Assembly (NCBI RefSeq): GCF_001522585.2
Contig: NZ_CP013374.1
Coordinates: 434,001 to 498,000 of the forward strand
From: Burkholderia sp. NRF60-BP8
GTDB taxonomy: Bacteria > Pseudomonadota > Gammaproteobacteria > Burkholderiales > Burkholderiaceae
Direction of reading: 5' to 3'
Length of the DNA: 64,000 nt
How positions within the stretch are numbered: position 1 is the first letter of the stretch; each line of letters opens with the position of its first letter. Under the pieces are notes generated by a model. That model did not search any database, was not told where the DNA came from, and saw only the letters and a list, made by a program, of their open reading frames with translations. Of this stretch, positions 25,495 through 34,425 are shown piece by piece. Both the position numbers and the translations under genes were made by a program.

Positions 25495-25578
25495 GATCGG
25501 ACGCCCCGAACGGGTTGAATGCATCGCCGCGGCGCGGGCGGTCGCGCGCCCCGCGGCGATCGGGCCGGCGTTTCGACG

Positions 25579-26991
25579 TCAGGCCGGCGGCGCGCCTGCG
25601 TGGGGTGCGTGCGGCTGCCCGGCCGGACGGGCCAGCACGAGAATGTCGAACGGCGTGCCCTCGCGCGTCTCGAAGCGGCGCACGAGCTCGATCTGGTGCG
25701 CGGACATCACGCTGCCTTTGGTCATCAACAACACGCCGCGATGCGTGCGCAGATCGTCGGCGAGCTGCATCCCCTCGCGCAGTTGAGCCGACCGGATTTC
25801 CGCGACGGACGCCGCGATGCCGAGACTCGCCGGATCCCGCATCAACTCGACGAAGCGCGCGACCAGTTGCGGGTCGTAACGCACGCTCGCCTGCGAGCGC
25901 AACACGTCGATCGCCTGTTCGATCGAATGCGGCGCACCGATTTCGCCGTTGCGCAGCCCTTCGAAGTCGCGCGCGATCGCGACGATCCGCGACCCGACCG
26001 GGATCGCGTCGCCGACCAGGCCGTCCGGTGTGCCGCGGCCGTTGAAGCGCTCGTACTGGTGCAACACGATCGACGCGACCTTGTGCAGCTGCGCGACCGG
26101 CGTGAGCACCATCTGCGCACGCAACGGATGCTCCTGAAACATGCGGTGCTCGTCCGTCGTCATCCGCGCGAGCGGCTTGTGCAGCAATTCGTCCGGCAGC
26201 GACAGCTTGCCGATGCCGTGCAGCAGCCCGGCGAAATAGACGTCCTGCGCATGCAGCTCGCTCATCCCGGCCGCCAGCGCGAGCCGTCGCGCGATTTCGC
26301 CGACCCGCATCGCATGCCCGCTCGCGGCCCCGCAGCGCAGCTCGATCATGCTCGCGCACACCTGGACCATCGCCGTGAAACTGCTTTTCAGGTCGCTTTG
26401 CGCCGCCTCGAGAAACATCACCGTCTGGCCAAGCTCTTCGGTGCGCGCGCGCACCTGCGTTTCGAGGTCCGTATTGAAACGGCGCAGCGCTTCGTTCTGC
26501 GCCTCCGTCAGCGCCGCCAGCCGGGCCGCTTCGCGACGCAGACGGCGCTGCTCCAGCGCCTGCTCGATGGTCAACAGCAGGTCGTGATCGTCCCACGGCT
26601 TGTTCAGGTAGCGATACACGCCGCCTTCGTTGACGGCCTGCATGACCGACGCGATCTCCGCATAGCCGGTCAGCAAAATGCGCATCGTGTCCGGGTACAG
26701 CCCCCGCGCGCGCGCCAGGAATTCCGCGCCGCTCATGTGCGGCATCCGCATGTCGGACACGATCAGGTCGATTTCGGTCGACGCCAGGATCTCGAGCGCG
26801 GCCTCGCCGCTGTCGGCGGTCACGATGTCGTAGCCGGTGGGCCGAAACACACGCCTGAGCGCCGACAGCACGTTCGGTTCGTCGTCGACCAGCAGGATCG
26901 ACGGGGCACGGTCTGCGTCGCCGGATGCCGCCGCGCTGTCGGACGTTTCGAGCGGCACGGCATTCGCGTCGTTTGTTGCAGATGTCGTCAT
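25579..26991 (-). CDS. Response regulator with degenerate HD-GYP-like output
   Basis: 470 residues. The receiver domain (31-145) has acidic pocket D-D-E, phosphoacceptor Asp80 (L-I-V-S-D-M-R-M-P), and K-P-W at 131-133. A coiled coil (145-205) leads to an HD-GYP-type domain. There the metal-binding HD is H-G (258-259, L-L-H-G-I-G-K) and GYP is G-T-P (320-322). Loss of the HD aspartate argues against c-di-GMP phosphodiesterase activity and for a scaffolding role. The start has a GAGG site. It is followed by the MHYT kinase. Confidence 0.9.
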   Translation of the reverse strand: MTTSATNDANAVPLETSDSAAASGDADRAPSILLVDDEPNVLSALRRVFRPTGYDIVTADSGEAALEILASTEIDLIVSDMRMPHMSGAEFLARARGLYPDTMRILLTGYAEIASVMQAVNEGGVYRYLNKPWDDHDLLLTIEQALEQRRLRREAARLAALTEAQNEALRRFNTDLETQVRARTEELGQTVMFLEAAQSDLKSSFTAMVQVCASMIELRCGAASGHAMRVGEIARRLALAAGMSELHAQDVYFAGLLHGIGKLSLPDELLHKPLARMTTDEHRMFQEHPLRAQMVLTPVAQLHKVASIVLHQYERFNGRGTPDGLVGDAIPVGSRIVAIARDFEGLRNGEIGAPHSIEQAIDVLRSQASVRYDPQLVARFVELMRDPASLGIAASVAEIRSAQLREGMQLADDLRTHRGVLLMTKGSVMSAHQIELVRRFETREGTPFDILVLARPAGQPHAPHAGAPPA

Positions 26992-27112
26992 AATCGGCCT
27001 CGGATCAATTATTTACGCTCTCTCTGCAACATCGGCCGGCTCCGCATTTTCCGCATTGGTGGAAACGCTAATGCGCGCGTGTCTAGTTCAACCGGCCTGC
27101 ATCGCGCGCACG

Positions 27113-27562
27113 CTATGTCGTCGACGCACCGGGTTCGCGCCGGTAGTAGATGTCCCACTCCGCTTCGTCGGTTCGCACGAAGCCGTGCTGTTCGTAGAAG
27201 CGGTTCGCGTCGCTGCCGCGCAATGCGCCGACGCGAACGGGCATCCGGTGTGCGTCGGCTTCGGCAAGGATCTCGCGCAGCACGGCGGCGCCAATGCCCC
27301 TCCGCTGATGCGCGGGCACGATGTACAGGTGATCGAGCAACCAGTGATCCGCCATCGGCCGAAGCGTGTAGAAGCCCGCACGCGAATGGTCGACTTCGAT
27401 GAAACGGCAGAGCGCCGGATCGAACGACACGAGAAACCGGTCGCGCGCACGCTGCGGATCGAAACGGCCGATGCGTTCGAGGCTGTCGCGCATCGCGGCG
27501 ATGCGGATCGCGACGAGGGTTTCGGCGTCGGCGTGCGTGACGGGGACGAAGGTCGGGGTCAT
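27113..27562 (-). CDS. GNAT-family N-acetyltransferase
   Basis: 149 residues with the acetyl-CoA loop Q-R-R-G-I-G-A-A-V-L preceded by L-Y-I-V-P-A-H. The C-terminal motif is N-R-F-Y-E-Q-H-G-F and ends in a typical G-F-V-R-T-D-E-A-E-W-D-I-Y-Y tail. The substrate is unknown. ATG at 27562; the reading frame extends upstream to 27859 without recognisable homology. The 396-bp region 27563-27958 beyond it shows no supported gene. Confidence 0.85.
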   Translation of the reverse strand: MTPTFVPVTHADAETLVAIRIAAMRDSLERIGRFDPQRARDRFLVSFDPALCRFIEVDHSRAGFYTLRPMADHWLLDHLYIVPAHQRRGIGAAVLREILAEADAHRMPVRVGALRGSDANRFYEQHGFVRTDEAEWDIYYRREPGASTT

Positions 27563-27943
27563 GGTAATCAGGTTGGCGAAATGCACGGGAAGGCGAGCGC
27601 TCGGCTTGGCGGTGCGGCGCCACCCGGGCATCGAGGATGATGCGCTCTCCTTCGGGCGGCTCGATGCGTCGCGCTCGCGTGCCAACTCGCGGCGTCCTCG
27701 CTCGAAGGAGATCTCAGCGCCGCGCGCCTCTCCTGATCGGAGGGCGCGGAGCAAGCGAACCGATTCAATCGGCTCAATGAATAAAAAGCGCTGACCGATG
27801 AACTGGCCAGCAAATCGGTCCTGGCGATCCGAGGTTGAGTGTGCCAGGACCACATGCATCAGACGACGTACGCGTGCAGACAGATGGACATGTCGAACGA
27901 TCGGTCACGCCGATCGTGGCGTTCCGGCTCGAGCCCGCGCACA

Positions 27944-27959
27944 AACTGTGATCGCAGTT
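27944..27959. repeat. Copy 1 of a 14-bp repeat CTGTGATCGCAGTT (imperfect palindrome)
   Basis: The near-palindrome AACTGTGATCGCAGTT ends at the stop of the hypothetical gene. Fourteen of its bases recur at 30416-30429, directly before the GntR start codon. The two copies bracket the hypothetical/symporter/GntR group. Confidence 0.6.
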
Positions 27960-28363
27960 CAGGCCGGGCTAACCGAAGCGATCATGTCTGCACCGACGTC
28001 CGTCAACCTGAACGCATCGACTGCCTTCGGCACGTCCCATGTTGCGATCATCGCGTCGGTCGGCAGATAGTCGGGATCGGCCGACGCGACCCCGGCCCAC
28101 ATGCCCTGAGACACCCGTCTGCCATGGAGATAAAAGTGCAGCTCCCGGCCGGCGCGCTCGCACGTACACTTGATTCTCTCCACCGATCGGCCCAATCCTC
28201 GAATCCGTGCGACCTGGTTGCGATCCAGCTCGAACGTGGCGCTCATCACCCCATCGCAATCGACAATGCCGATCATGTTGCTGTCATCGGTGAATGTCCA
28301 CGACGGATGCGGCGTGCCTAAACGCAGCATGAAAAAATCTGCGGATTCCGAACCAACCATCAT
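27959..28363 (-). CDS. Hypothetical protein, 134 aa
   Basis: Start M-M-V-G-S-E-S-A-D-F-F-M-L-R at 28363 with an AGGAGA site. The protein is soluble with no signal peptide. It contains W-T-F-T-D-D-S-N-M-I-G-I-V-D-C-D-G and an L-H-F-Y-L-H-G-R-R-V-S-Q segment, and reads as a compact beta-rich domain of unknown family. It lies downstream of the symporter on the same strand, and may share its transcription and GntR control. Confidence 0.7.
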   Translation of the reverse strand: MMVGSESADFFMLRLGTPHPSWTFTDDSNMIGIVDCDGVMSATFELDRNQVARIRGLGRSVERIKCTCERAGRELHFYLHGRRVSQGMWAGVASADPDYLPTDAMIATWDVPKAVDAFRLTDVGADMIASVSPA

Positions 28364-28530
28364 GTTTCTCCTGCAATGATACGTTGCTCTACCCACTACC
28401 ACTCGATCAACACGCTCGTTCATCCAACCCGGTCCGCGCCGCGCCCGGATGCCCGAGCGGCCGCACGCCGGCGCCTCGCACTGGGCACGCGCAACGCCGA
28501 AACGCGCGGCGCCCGGCGGTTTCGACGCAC

Positions 28531-29769
28531 CTACGCGCTGGCCTGACGCGTCACGGTCTCCGCGGCCATACTGTCCGAACCGGAAAGCCTCACCGCAACG
28601 GCCGCTGCCGCCGTGCTTCCGTAGACGTTGAGGGCGGTTCTCCCCATGTCGAAAAAGGCGTCGACGCCCAACAGCAGCAGTACCGCATCGGCCGGCAAGC
28701 CGATCGACGTGAGGACGATGGTGATGGCCACGATCGCCCCGGAGGGCACATTGGCCGCTCCGTCGATGGTGACGATCGTCAGGATCAGAATCGTGATCAC
28801 CAGCGGCCAGGACCAGGCAAGGTGATAGGCGTCGGCCAGGTAGCCGACCGCGAGGGCCGTATAGAGCACCGCGCCGTCGCGATTGAAAATATATGCCAGA
28901 GGCAAGATCGTGGACGCCACGCCGTAAGGCACGCCCAGTTCGACCAGCTTCTTCAGGTGCAGCGGATAGGTAATTTCGGACGAACGCGTCGTGAAACCGA
29001 GGATCAGCGGTTCCCTCACCTTCCTGAGCACGGCAAGCGGCGACTGACCGGCGACGCGAATGACGATGGTGAGTACCACCGCCAGCACCGCCATGCCGAG
29101 ATAGGCCACGCCCAGCAGCTCGACGAGCGAATGCGCGCCCGCGAAGCCCTTGGCCGACAACAACTGCGCGATCGCGGCGAAGATCGCGAGCGGCGACCAT
29201 GCGATCACCCACTGGATCATCTTGAACAAGCCCGACAGCAGCGCCTCGAAAACGGCGATCGCGGGCTCGGCACGCTCCGGGGCAGCCGACAATGCCGCGC
29301 CGAAAATGACGCCGAACACGAGCACCGGGAGAGAATTCCCTGCGGAAAGCGCGGCGACGATGTTGGCGGGGATCAAATCGACGAGAAATTTCGTCCAGTC
29401 GATGCTGGACGCGAGCGCCGCGGGCATCGATCCGGAGTGCGTCATGCTCGCCCCGAGACCCGGTCGAAACACGAAGTTGAGCAGCAGCCCGAACGATGCG
29501 GCCAAGCCCGTCATGCAGACGAAGAAGCCGATGCTGAACAGTGCGACCTTGCCAAGCCGCTCGCGAAGCCTGCCCGCACGAAAGACCCCGACCGTGACCG
29601 ACAGGAAGATCAACGGCATGACGACCATCTTGATCGCGTGGCCGAACATCGTGCTCAGAAATCCCAGCTTCGCGGCAAAGCCCGGCGCAAACACGCCGCA
29701 GGCAGCGCCCAGCACGAGGCCGCCAAGCATTTGCATCGGAAGAGAAAGCCCTTTATTTTTCGTGTTCAT
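28531..29769 (-). CDS. Dicarboxylate/amino acid:cation symporter (GltP/DctA family)
   Basis: 412 residues with about eight membrane helices and two re-entrant loops. The family motifs are visible: a Ser-rich HP1 loop reduced to T-T-R-S-S-E-I-T-Y-P-L, the N-R-D-G-A-V-L-Y segment of TM7 and the cluster S-G-A-I-V in HP2. It imports C4-dicarboxylates or acidic amino acids with Na+ or H+. Its start overlaps the GntR regulator gene by 17 bp, so the two are cotranscribed. Confidence 0.93.
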   Translation of the reverse strand: MNTKNKGLSLPMQMLGGLVLGAACGVFAPGFAAKLGFLSTMFGHAIKMVVMPLIFLSVTVGVFRAGRLRERLGKVALFSIGFFVCMTGLAASFGLLLNFVFRPGLGASMTHSGSMPAALASSIDWTKFLVDLIPANIVAALSAGNSLPVLVFGVIFGAALSAAPERAEPAIAVFEALLSGLFKMIQWVIAWSPLAIFAAIAQLLSAKGFAGAHSLVELLGVAYLGMAVLAVVLTIVIRVAGQSPLAVLRKVREPLILGFTTRSSEITYPLHLKKLVELGVPYGVASTILPLAYIFNRDGAVLYTALAVGYLADAYHLAWSWPLVITILILTIVTIDGAANVPSGAIVAITIVLTSIGLPADAVLLLLGVDAFFDMGRTALNVYGSTAAAAVAVRLSGSDSMAAETVTRQASA

Positions 29770-30415
29770 GCCGCGCCTTTAGCAGTTTTATCCGTGCCGG
29801 CGTACCGTCAACGATGTGATTCCACATATGCTGACGCGCAAGCTCGCCGTCGTTCGCTTCGATTGCGTGAAAGATGTGCAAGTGCTCGATCGTGCCGCGC
29901 CGGACGGTTTCGGCGTCGCCACGCGGGAGTTCGTTCAGGGCCAAGGTCTGAGCCCGCAATAGACCATACGCCGATGAGATTCGCGCGTTCCGTGCGGCAG
30001 CAAACAACTCTTGATGAAACACCCAACCGATACGCTGTTCGAGCATGATGTCCGAAACGTCCTGGTCGACCAGTTTCCGCATTTTTTCCGCCGCCTCGCG
30101 AAGACCTGCCGTGACACCCGATCTCGCGGCAAGAAACGCTGCGGTACTCTCCAGGGCCAGCCGCATTTCAAAAATTTCGCGCAGATCGCTGGTCGTCGGC
30201 GACGCGACATAAGTGCCGCTCTTTTCGATCACGACGACCAGCCCTTCGGATTCGAGCAAATGCAATGCGCTGCGCACCGGCATTTGGCCGAAACCCAGTT
30301 CGTCCGACAGGCCTCGGTGGGATACTTTCTGCCCAGGCGCAAGACGACCGTCGAAGATCCTCGATCGAATCTCGTCGTAGGCCAGTTCTGCATCTGTCGA
30401 GACTTTCGACGTCAT
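29753..30415 (-). CDS. GntR-family (FCD) transcriptional regulator
   Basis: 220 residues. Residues 5-70 form the winged HTH (Y-D-E-I-R-S-R-I-F-D-G-R-L-A-P-G-Q ... L-E-S-E-G-L-V). The C-terminal FCD domain has metal-ligand-like R-L-A-L-E-S-T-A, D-x-x-F-H-Q-E-L and H-x-x-I-F-H-A-I-E patterns. It probably senses the organic acid carried by the symporter. The palindrome CTGTGATCGCAG lies against its start codon and is a likely autoregulatory operator. Confidence 0.93.
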   Translation of the reverse strand: MTSKVSTDAELAYDEIRSRIFDGRLAPGQKVSHRGLSDELGFGQMPVRSALHLLESEGLVVVIEKSGTYVASPTTSDLREIFEMRLALESTAAFLAARSGVTAGLREAAEKMRKLVDQDVSDIMLEQRIGWVFHQELFAAARNARISSAYGLLRAQTLALNELPRGDAETVRRGTIEHLHIFHAIEANDGELARQHMWNHIVDGTPARIKLLKARHEHEK

Positions 30416-30429
30416 CTGTGATCGCAGTT
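30416..30429. promoter_or_regulatory. Putative GntR operator (copy 2 of CTGTGATCGCAGTT)
   Basis: The palindromic core CTGTGATCGCAG sits immediately upstream of the GntR ATG, between it and the divergent GNAT gene. Short palindromes of this size are the usual binding sites of FCD-type GntR proteins. It recurs at 27946-27959. Confidence 0.45.
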
Positions 30430-30563
30430 AGCGTATGATTCAAAAAAGAAACTGATAGGAAATTACCCTTACTGGGCGTGCCCGGCAACTGCTAATTTTG
30501 CGAGTGGGTATGCCGAAAGAGAATTGGAAGAAAATCTGCGTCACGAAGAGAGCCGATAATTAT

Positions 30564-31028
30564 ATGACTTCACAAGATGTGCGCTTTACCATCTGTGCCG
30601 TCCGTGCAGAAGAAACCTATCCCCTGAGGGCCGCAGTCTTGATGGCCGGAGATGAAGAGGGCAGCGCGCTGGACGGAGACCACGCCCCAACGACCCTGCA
30701 TTTTGCCGTTCGTGACAACGACGATATCGTTGCCGTGGCATCGGTGTGTAAAGAAGCGCAATCCGGCGTTTCGAACGCTGACGCGTGGCGCCTGCGCGGC
30801 ATGGCCGTCCATCCATCGGTACGCGGCCTGGGATTCGGACGCCTGCTGGTCAATCTGTCCATTCGCCACGTTCGCGAACAGCGCGGCACCCTGCTCTGGT
30901 GTACCGCGCGCGAATCGGCATACCCGTTCTACGAAATGCTCGGCTTTGAACGCGATCCGATACCGATTTCAATGCATGGCCGCGACGACATGAAATTCTA
31001 TCTAATGCAACGCCAAATCGCGGGCTGA
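30564..31028 (+). CDS. GNAT-family N-acetyltransferase
   Basis: 154 residues from the ATG at 30564 (M-T-S-Q-D-V-R-F-T-I). It has V-H-P-S-V-R-G-L-G-F-G-R-L-L for acetyl-CoA binding and A-Y-P-F-Y-E-M-L-G-F as the closing GNAT motif. An upstream in-frame start near 30498 is possible, but the added residues show no homology. It is divergent from the GntR gene, and the shared 150-bp region contains the palindrome, so it may belong to the same regulon. Confidence 0.83.
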   Translation: MTSQDVRFTICAVRAEETYPLRAAVLMAGDEEGSALDGDHAPTTLHFAVRDNDDIVAVASVCKEAQSGVSNADAWRLRGMAVHPSVRGLGFGRLLVNLSIRHVREQRGTLLWCTARESAYPFYEMLGFERDPIPISMHGRDDMKFYLMQRQIAG

Positions 31029-32023
31029 TTTCGTCTGCGATCGAAGTTCGATCGCCGCCACCGGGGCCGATACCGGCGCTGACTGCCGGCCCGGAAATAC
31101 CGGTTCGCCCGGCGTTCTCATTAGCCCGTTCGCCCGCGCGAAGATCGAGTTCGCGTGCGACGACGGCTGTCACAACGCTCGTCTCCTTCAGCGCACCGCC
31201 GCACGGTAGCATCATTCGCTCGTTTCGCGAGTTTCCGGCCAATACGGGCGGGTACTCGACGATCGCCTTTTCCGCTTCGATTATTGCAATCCGGGAGAAA
31301 ATGGAACGGTTACCAAGGACTAACCTTGGCGACCGATTTTCGGCGGCGGCTCTCCGCTGGTCGAACGATCGAATTTGACTGATATTGCGCATTCGTCACC
31401 GCGAGCTGCCGACCGGTACTTTCCTTTCCGAGATCGTTGCTCTTCGTAGCGGTTCTTGCAGCCCGCTATCGCCCCCTCACCCGCATTCGCTTGCCGTCGC
31501 CGACATCATCAGCGTGATGGCGCGCACCTCGATAACACTTCGCTCTCGCGCCGCCCCTTATAGGGGAAACTCCGTAAGGCGCCAGGTCATCAAACGAGAT
31601 TAACTTATATCAAACAAATTTTGACGAGAATTTATGTTCCTGATATGGTTTTTCCACTTGCAAAGCGCGACCACGTCTTATTGACGCTCGGCGAAACGAT
31701 TGGCGCACGTCGCCAGTGGCTGAACCGGACGCTCGGTCCGTCCGCAAGGATCGCCGATATTTCCAGCTCGTCTTTCGTCGCAGGTGGAGCAACCTCCGAT
31801 TTCGCCGCCGCCGGCCTCGCGCGCAAGTATGGCGCGGGCATGGCGTTCGACGGTCGAGCAGTTCGGCGGTTCTCCACGCATATTTTTAAGGATCACGAAA
31901 TGATCGAACTCGATATGCCGCTTTGGCGAACATGACGCCGGCCGTCACGACCGAGACGACGCGCAAGCCGTGAATACGACAAAAGCCGTTTCAATCCATC
32001 CCGAAACCACCCCTGACCGTGAA
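31029..32023. other. About 1 kb gene-poor region before the porin
   Basis: The last third is AT-rich around 31560-31645 (for example CAAATTTTGACGAGAATTTATG) and probably carries the porin promoter. A plus-strand frame from 31645 to 31935 (M-V-F-P-L-A-K-R-D-H, 96 aa) is open. I see no homology or convincing ribosome-binding site for it and do not call it. Confidence 0.4.
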
Positions 32024-33196
32024 ATGCAGATGAAAAACAAGAAGATCAACATCAGCGTCATCGCCGTTGCCGCCTTCGCAGCATCTTCGGCAGCCATGGC
32101 CCAGTCGTCGATCACGCTGTATGGCATGCTCGATGCCGGTATCGGCTATACGTCGAACATCAATGGCCACAGCCGGTTCGGCCTCGACGGCGGCGCCTCG
32201 GGTTCGAACAAGTGGGGCCTCAGGGGGCAAGAAGACCTTGGGGGCGGCCTCCAGGCGGTATTCAAGATCGAGAATGGTTTCAACATCGCGACAGGCGGCA
32301 TAGGCGGCCAAGGGCCCATCGGTTCCACGCGTTCGCTGTTCAACCGCCAGGCCTACGTGGGTCTCGCGTCCGATCAGTATGGCGCGCTGCGCATGGGGCG
32401 CCAGCTCGATGCCGTGACGGAAATGGTTCAGGTCCTGACGGGCGACGCCATTTCCGCGTCGACGTTCTCGACGCCGGGCGACGTCGACAACAACGACAAC
32501 ACGACGAACCAGAACAATGCGGTGAAGTACATTTCGCCGATCATCCACGGCTTCCAGGCCGAAGGTGCGTACTCGTTCGGCGGCGTTGCCGGTGCAATGG
32601 GCTCGGGTCAATCGTGGTCGGCGGCCGCGACCTACGCTCAAGGTGGCCTGACGGTCGCCGGCGGCTATTTTCACGCGGCCAACCAGGGCGAGAACGGTTG
32701 GTTGAACGCAACCGCTCAACCGAGTTTCGGCGGCGCGCTCGGCTATCCGAGTTCGGGCTACAACGGCGGCAATGCGTTCAAGAGTGCGGGCATCGCGCAA
32801 ATCGCCGCCCAATACCAGGTGGGGCCGTACACGGCGGGCTTGCGCTACTCGAACGCTCAGTACCAGGGCAACGACGGCCAGCCGTCGATCCACTTCAACG
32901 TGCTGGGTGCGCTCCTGCAGTACCGGGTCACGCCGGCGCTGTCGCTGGCGACGGGTTACACGTATGTATACGGTTCCGCGGCCACGCCCAAGCAAGCTGC
33001 CGAAGGTCGCACGATGGCCTCGATCAACCAGGTGTCGCTGGGTGCGACGTACTCGCTGTCGAAGAGCACCGCGCTGTACGCGATGGGCGCCTACGTCCAT
33101 GCCAAGGGCGCGCAGGCTTCGGCTGCCGACTTTGGCAACACCTCGTCGGGCGGCAACCAGGTTCAGGTCAACATCGGCATGTTCCACGGCTTCTGA
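32024..33196 (+). CDS. Gram-negative general porin (OmpC/Omp32 type)
   Basis: About 390 residues. The signal peptide K-N-K-K-I-N-I-S-V-I-A-V-A-A-F has cleavage after A-M-A. The mature start Q-S-S-I-T-L-Y-G-M-L-D-A-G is diagnostic of beta-proteobacterial trimeric porins. The chain continues with R-F-G-L-D-G-G, S-N-K-W-G-L-R-G and M-G-R-Q-L-D, and ends in a terminal Phe (M-F-H-G-F) recognised by the Bam complex. Starts at 32024 and 32030 are both possible. It is probably monocistronic. Confidence 0.95.
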   Translation: MQMKNKKINISVIAVAAFAASSAAMAQSSITLYGMLDAGIGYTSNINGHSRFGLDGGASGSNKWGLRGQEDLGGGLQAVFKIENGFNIATGGIGGQGPIGSTRSLFNRQAYVGLASDQYGALRMGRQLDAVTEMVQVLTGDAISASTFSTPGDVDNNDNTTNQNNAVKYISPIIHGFQAEGAYSFGGVAGAMGSGQSWSAAATYAQGGLTVAGGYFHAANQGENGWLNATAQPSFGGALGYPSSGYNGGNAFKSAGIAQIAAQYQVGPYTAGLRYSNAQYQGNDGQPSIHFNVLGALLQYRVTPALSLATGYTYVYGSAATPKQAAEGRTMASINQVSLGATYSLSKSTALYAMGAYVHAKGAQASAADFGNTSSGGNQVQVNIGMFHGF

Positions 33197-33212
33197 TCGC
33201 CGATCCGCCAGT

Positions 33213-33238
33213 CCGGGGTAGTGGCCGCACTACTCCGG
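33213..33238 (+). terminator. Hairpin after the porin gene
   Basis: An 11-bp stem (CCGGGGTAGTG / CACTACTCCGG, one G-T pair) with loop GCCG starts 17 nt after the stop codon. There is no T-tract, so it may stabilise the mRNA rather than terminate by itself. Confidence 0.5.
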
Positions 33239-33335
33239 CGAAGCACGCTGCCGTTGGTAAAACCGTCTCCCGTTTTCAATCTCGTCATCAGGAATCCAAA
33301 GAAACCCTTGGACTGCGTTCGCTCGCGGCGCAGCA

Positions 33336-34292
33336 TCACCGCCCGCTCTGATCCGCGAGCCTGGCCCCCTCCTGATTCGCCATGCCTTCCATCCATGCGT
33401 CGAACGCGGACACGGCCGCATCGTCGGCGCGATCGGCGTTCGTCACCAGCATGTAGTCGTCGGCGCGCCATACAGGCGATGCGATGGGACACACGAGGCG
33501 CCCCTCGGCAAGATCGCGCGCGATCAGCGGCAGCGACGCCAGCGCCACGCCGAGCCCTTCGACGGCCGCGCCAAGCTGAAGATTCACGTGATCGAATTCG
33601 ACATGGCGCGCGGCTCGCAGATCGGAAGCCCCCGCTTCCTTCAACCAGTGCGACCAGGCGGAGCGCGTCGTGGCCGAATGCAGCAGCGTGTGATGGCGCA
33701 GGTCGGTCGCACTCTGGATGGGATGCTGGCGCAGCAAGGCGGGATTGCAGGCCGGTACGCGCAGGTCGGGCATCAACGGGCGCGACACGACGCCCGCGCC
33801 TTGCTCCGGACCGGAGCGGACACCGATATCGAAGGCGTCCGCGACATAGCGCAGCTTGCGCGAGGTCGTCGACACCCTGACGTCGATGTCGGGATACCGC
33901 GAATGGAAATCGGCGAGCCGCGGCAACAGCCAGCAAAGCGCAAAGCTCATCGGCACATTCACCCGCACGACGCCCGATATCCGGTGCGCGAACGGGTTGT
34001 GGCGCAACCGCACCACCGCGGTGCCGAGGCGCTCGAACGCGTGGCTGACGTCGTTCAGCAACGCGGCCCCTTCGTCGGTCAGCACGACGCCACGCGGGCG
34101 ACGATCGAACAACGGCAGGCCGAACCAGTCCTCCAGCAACCTGATCTGTTTTCCGACGGCCCAATGGGTCACGTGCAGCTCCGCTGCGGCACCCGCGAAG
34201 CTGCCGTGCCGCGCAACCGCGTCGAAAGCGCGCAGCGCATTGAGCGGGGGCAACTCGTCCCGGTGCTTCGCGGCGCCTCGGTTTTCGTTCAT
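33336..34292 (-). CDS. LysR-family regulator (GcvA-like)
   Basis: 318 residues. HTH residues about 15-75 have the GcvA-group signature L-P-P-L-N-A-L-R-A-F-D-A-V-A-R-H-G-S-F-A-G-A, written here across the first helix, and V-x-K-Q-I-R-L-L-E. The effector domain contains V-x-V-x-x-P-M-S-F-A-type sequence. It is divergent from the MFS/ketopantoate-reductase-like operon, with a 133-bp shared intergenic region, the usual layout for a LysR protein and its target. Confidence 0.93.
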   Translation of the reverse strand: MNENRGAAKHRDELPPLNALRAFDAVARHGSFAGAAAELHVTHWAVGKQIRLLEDWFGLPLFDRRPRGVVLTDEGAALLNDVSHAFERLGTAVVRLRHNPFAHRISGVVRVNVPMSFALCWLLPRLADFHSRYPDIDVRVSTTSRKLRYVADAFDIGVRSGPEQGAGVVSRPLMPDLRVPACNPALLRQHPIQSATDLRHHTLLHSATTRSAWSHWLKEAGASDLRAARHVEFDHVNLQLGAAVEGLGVALASLPLIARDLAEGRLVCPIASPVWRADDYMLVTNADRADDAAVSAFDAWMEGMANQEGARLADQSGR

Positions 34293-34425
34293 GACGTGAC
34301 TTTTTCTCTCTGTTGACGGGATTTTAGCTCAATTGAAACGGCTGGCATCCCGGTCATAGAATTTACCCGTCGCGCCTGAAAACCAGACCACGAGCGGCCT
34401 TTCATCCACCGCTCGTCCGGAGAGA

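Noticed and set aside
31645..31935. 96-codon plus-strand frame before the porin
   Set aside because: No ribosome-binding site or recognised motif; kept only as a comment on the spacer.
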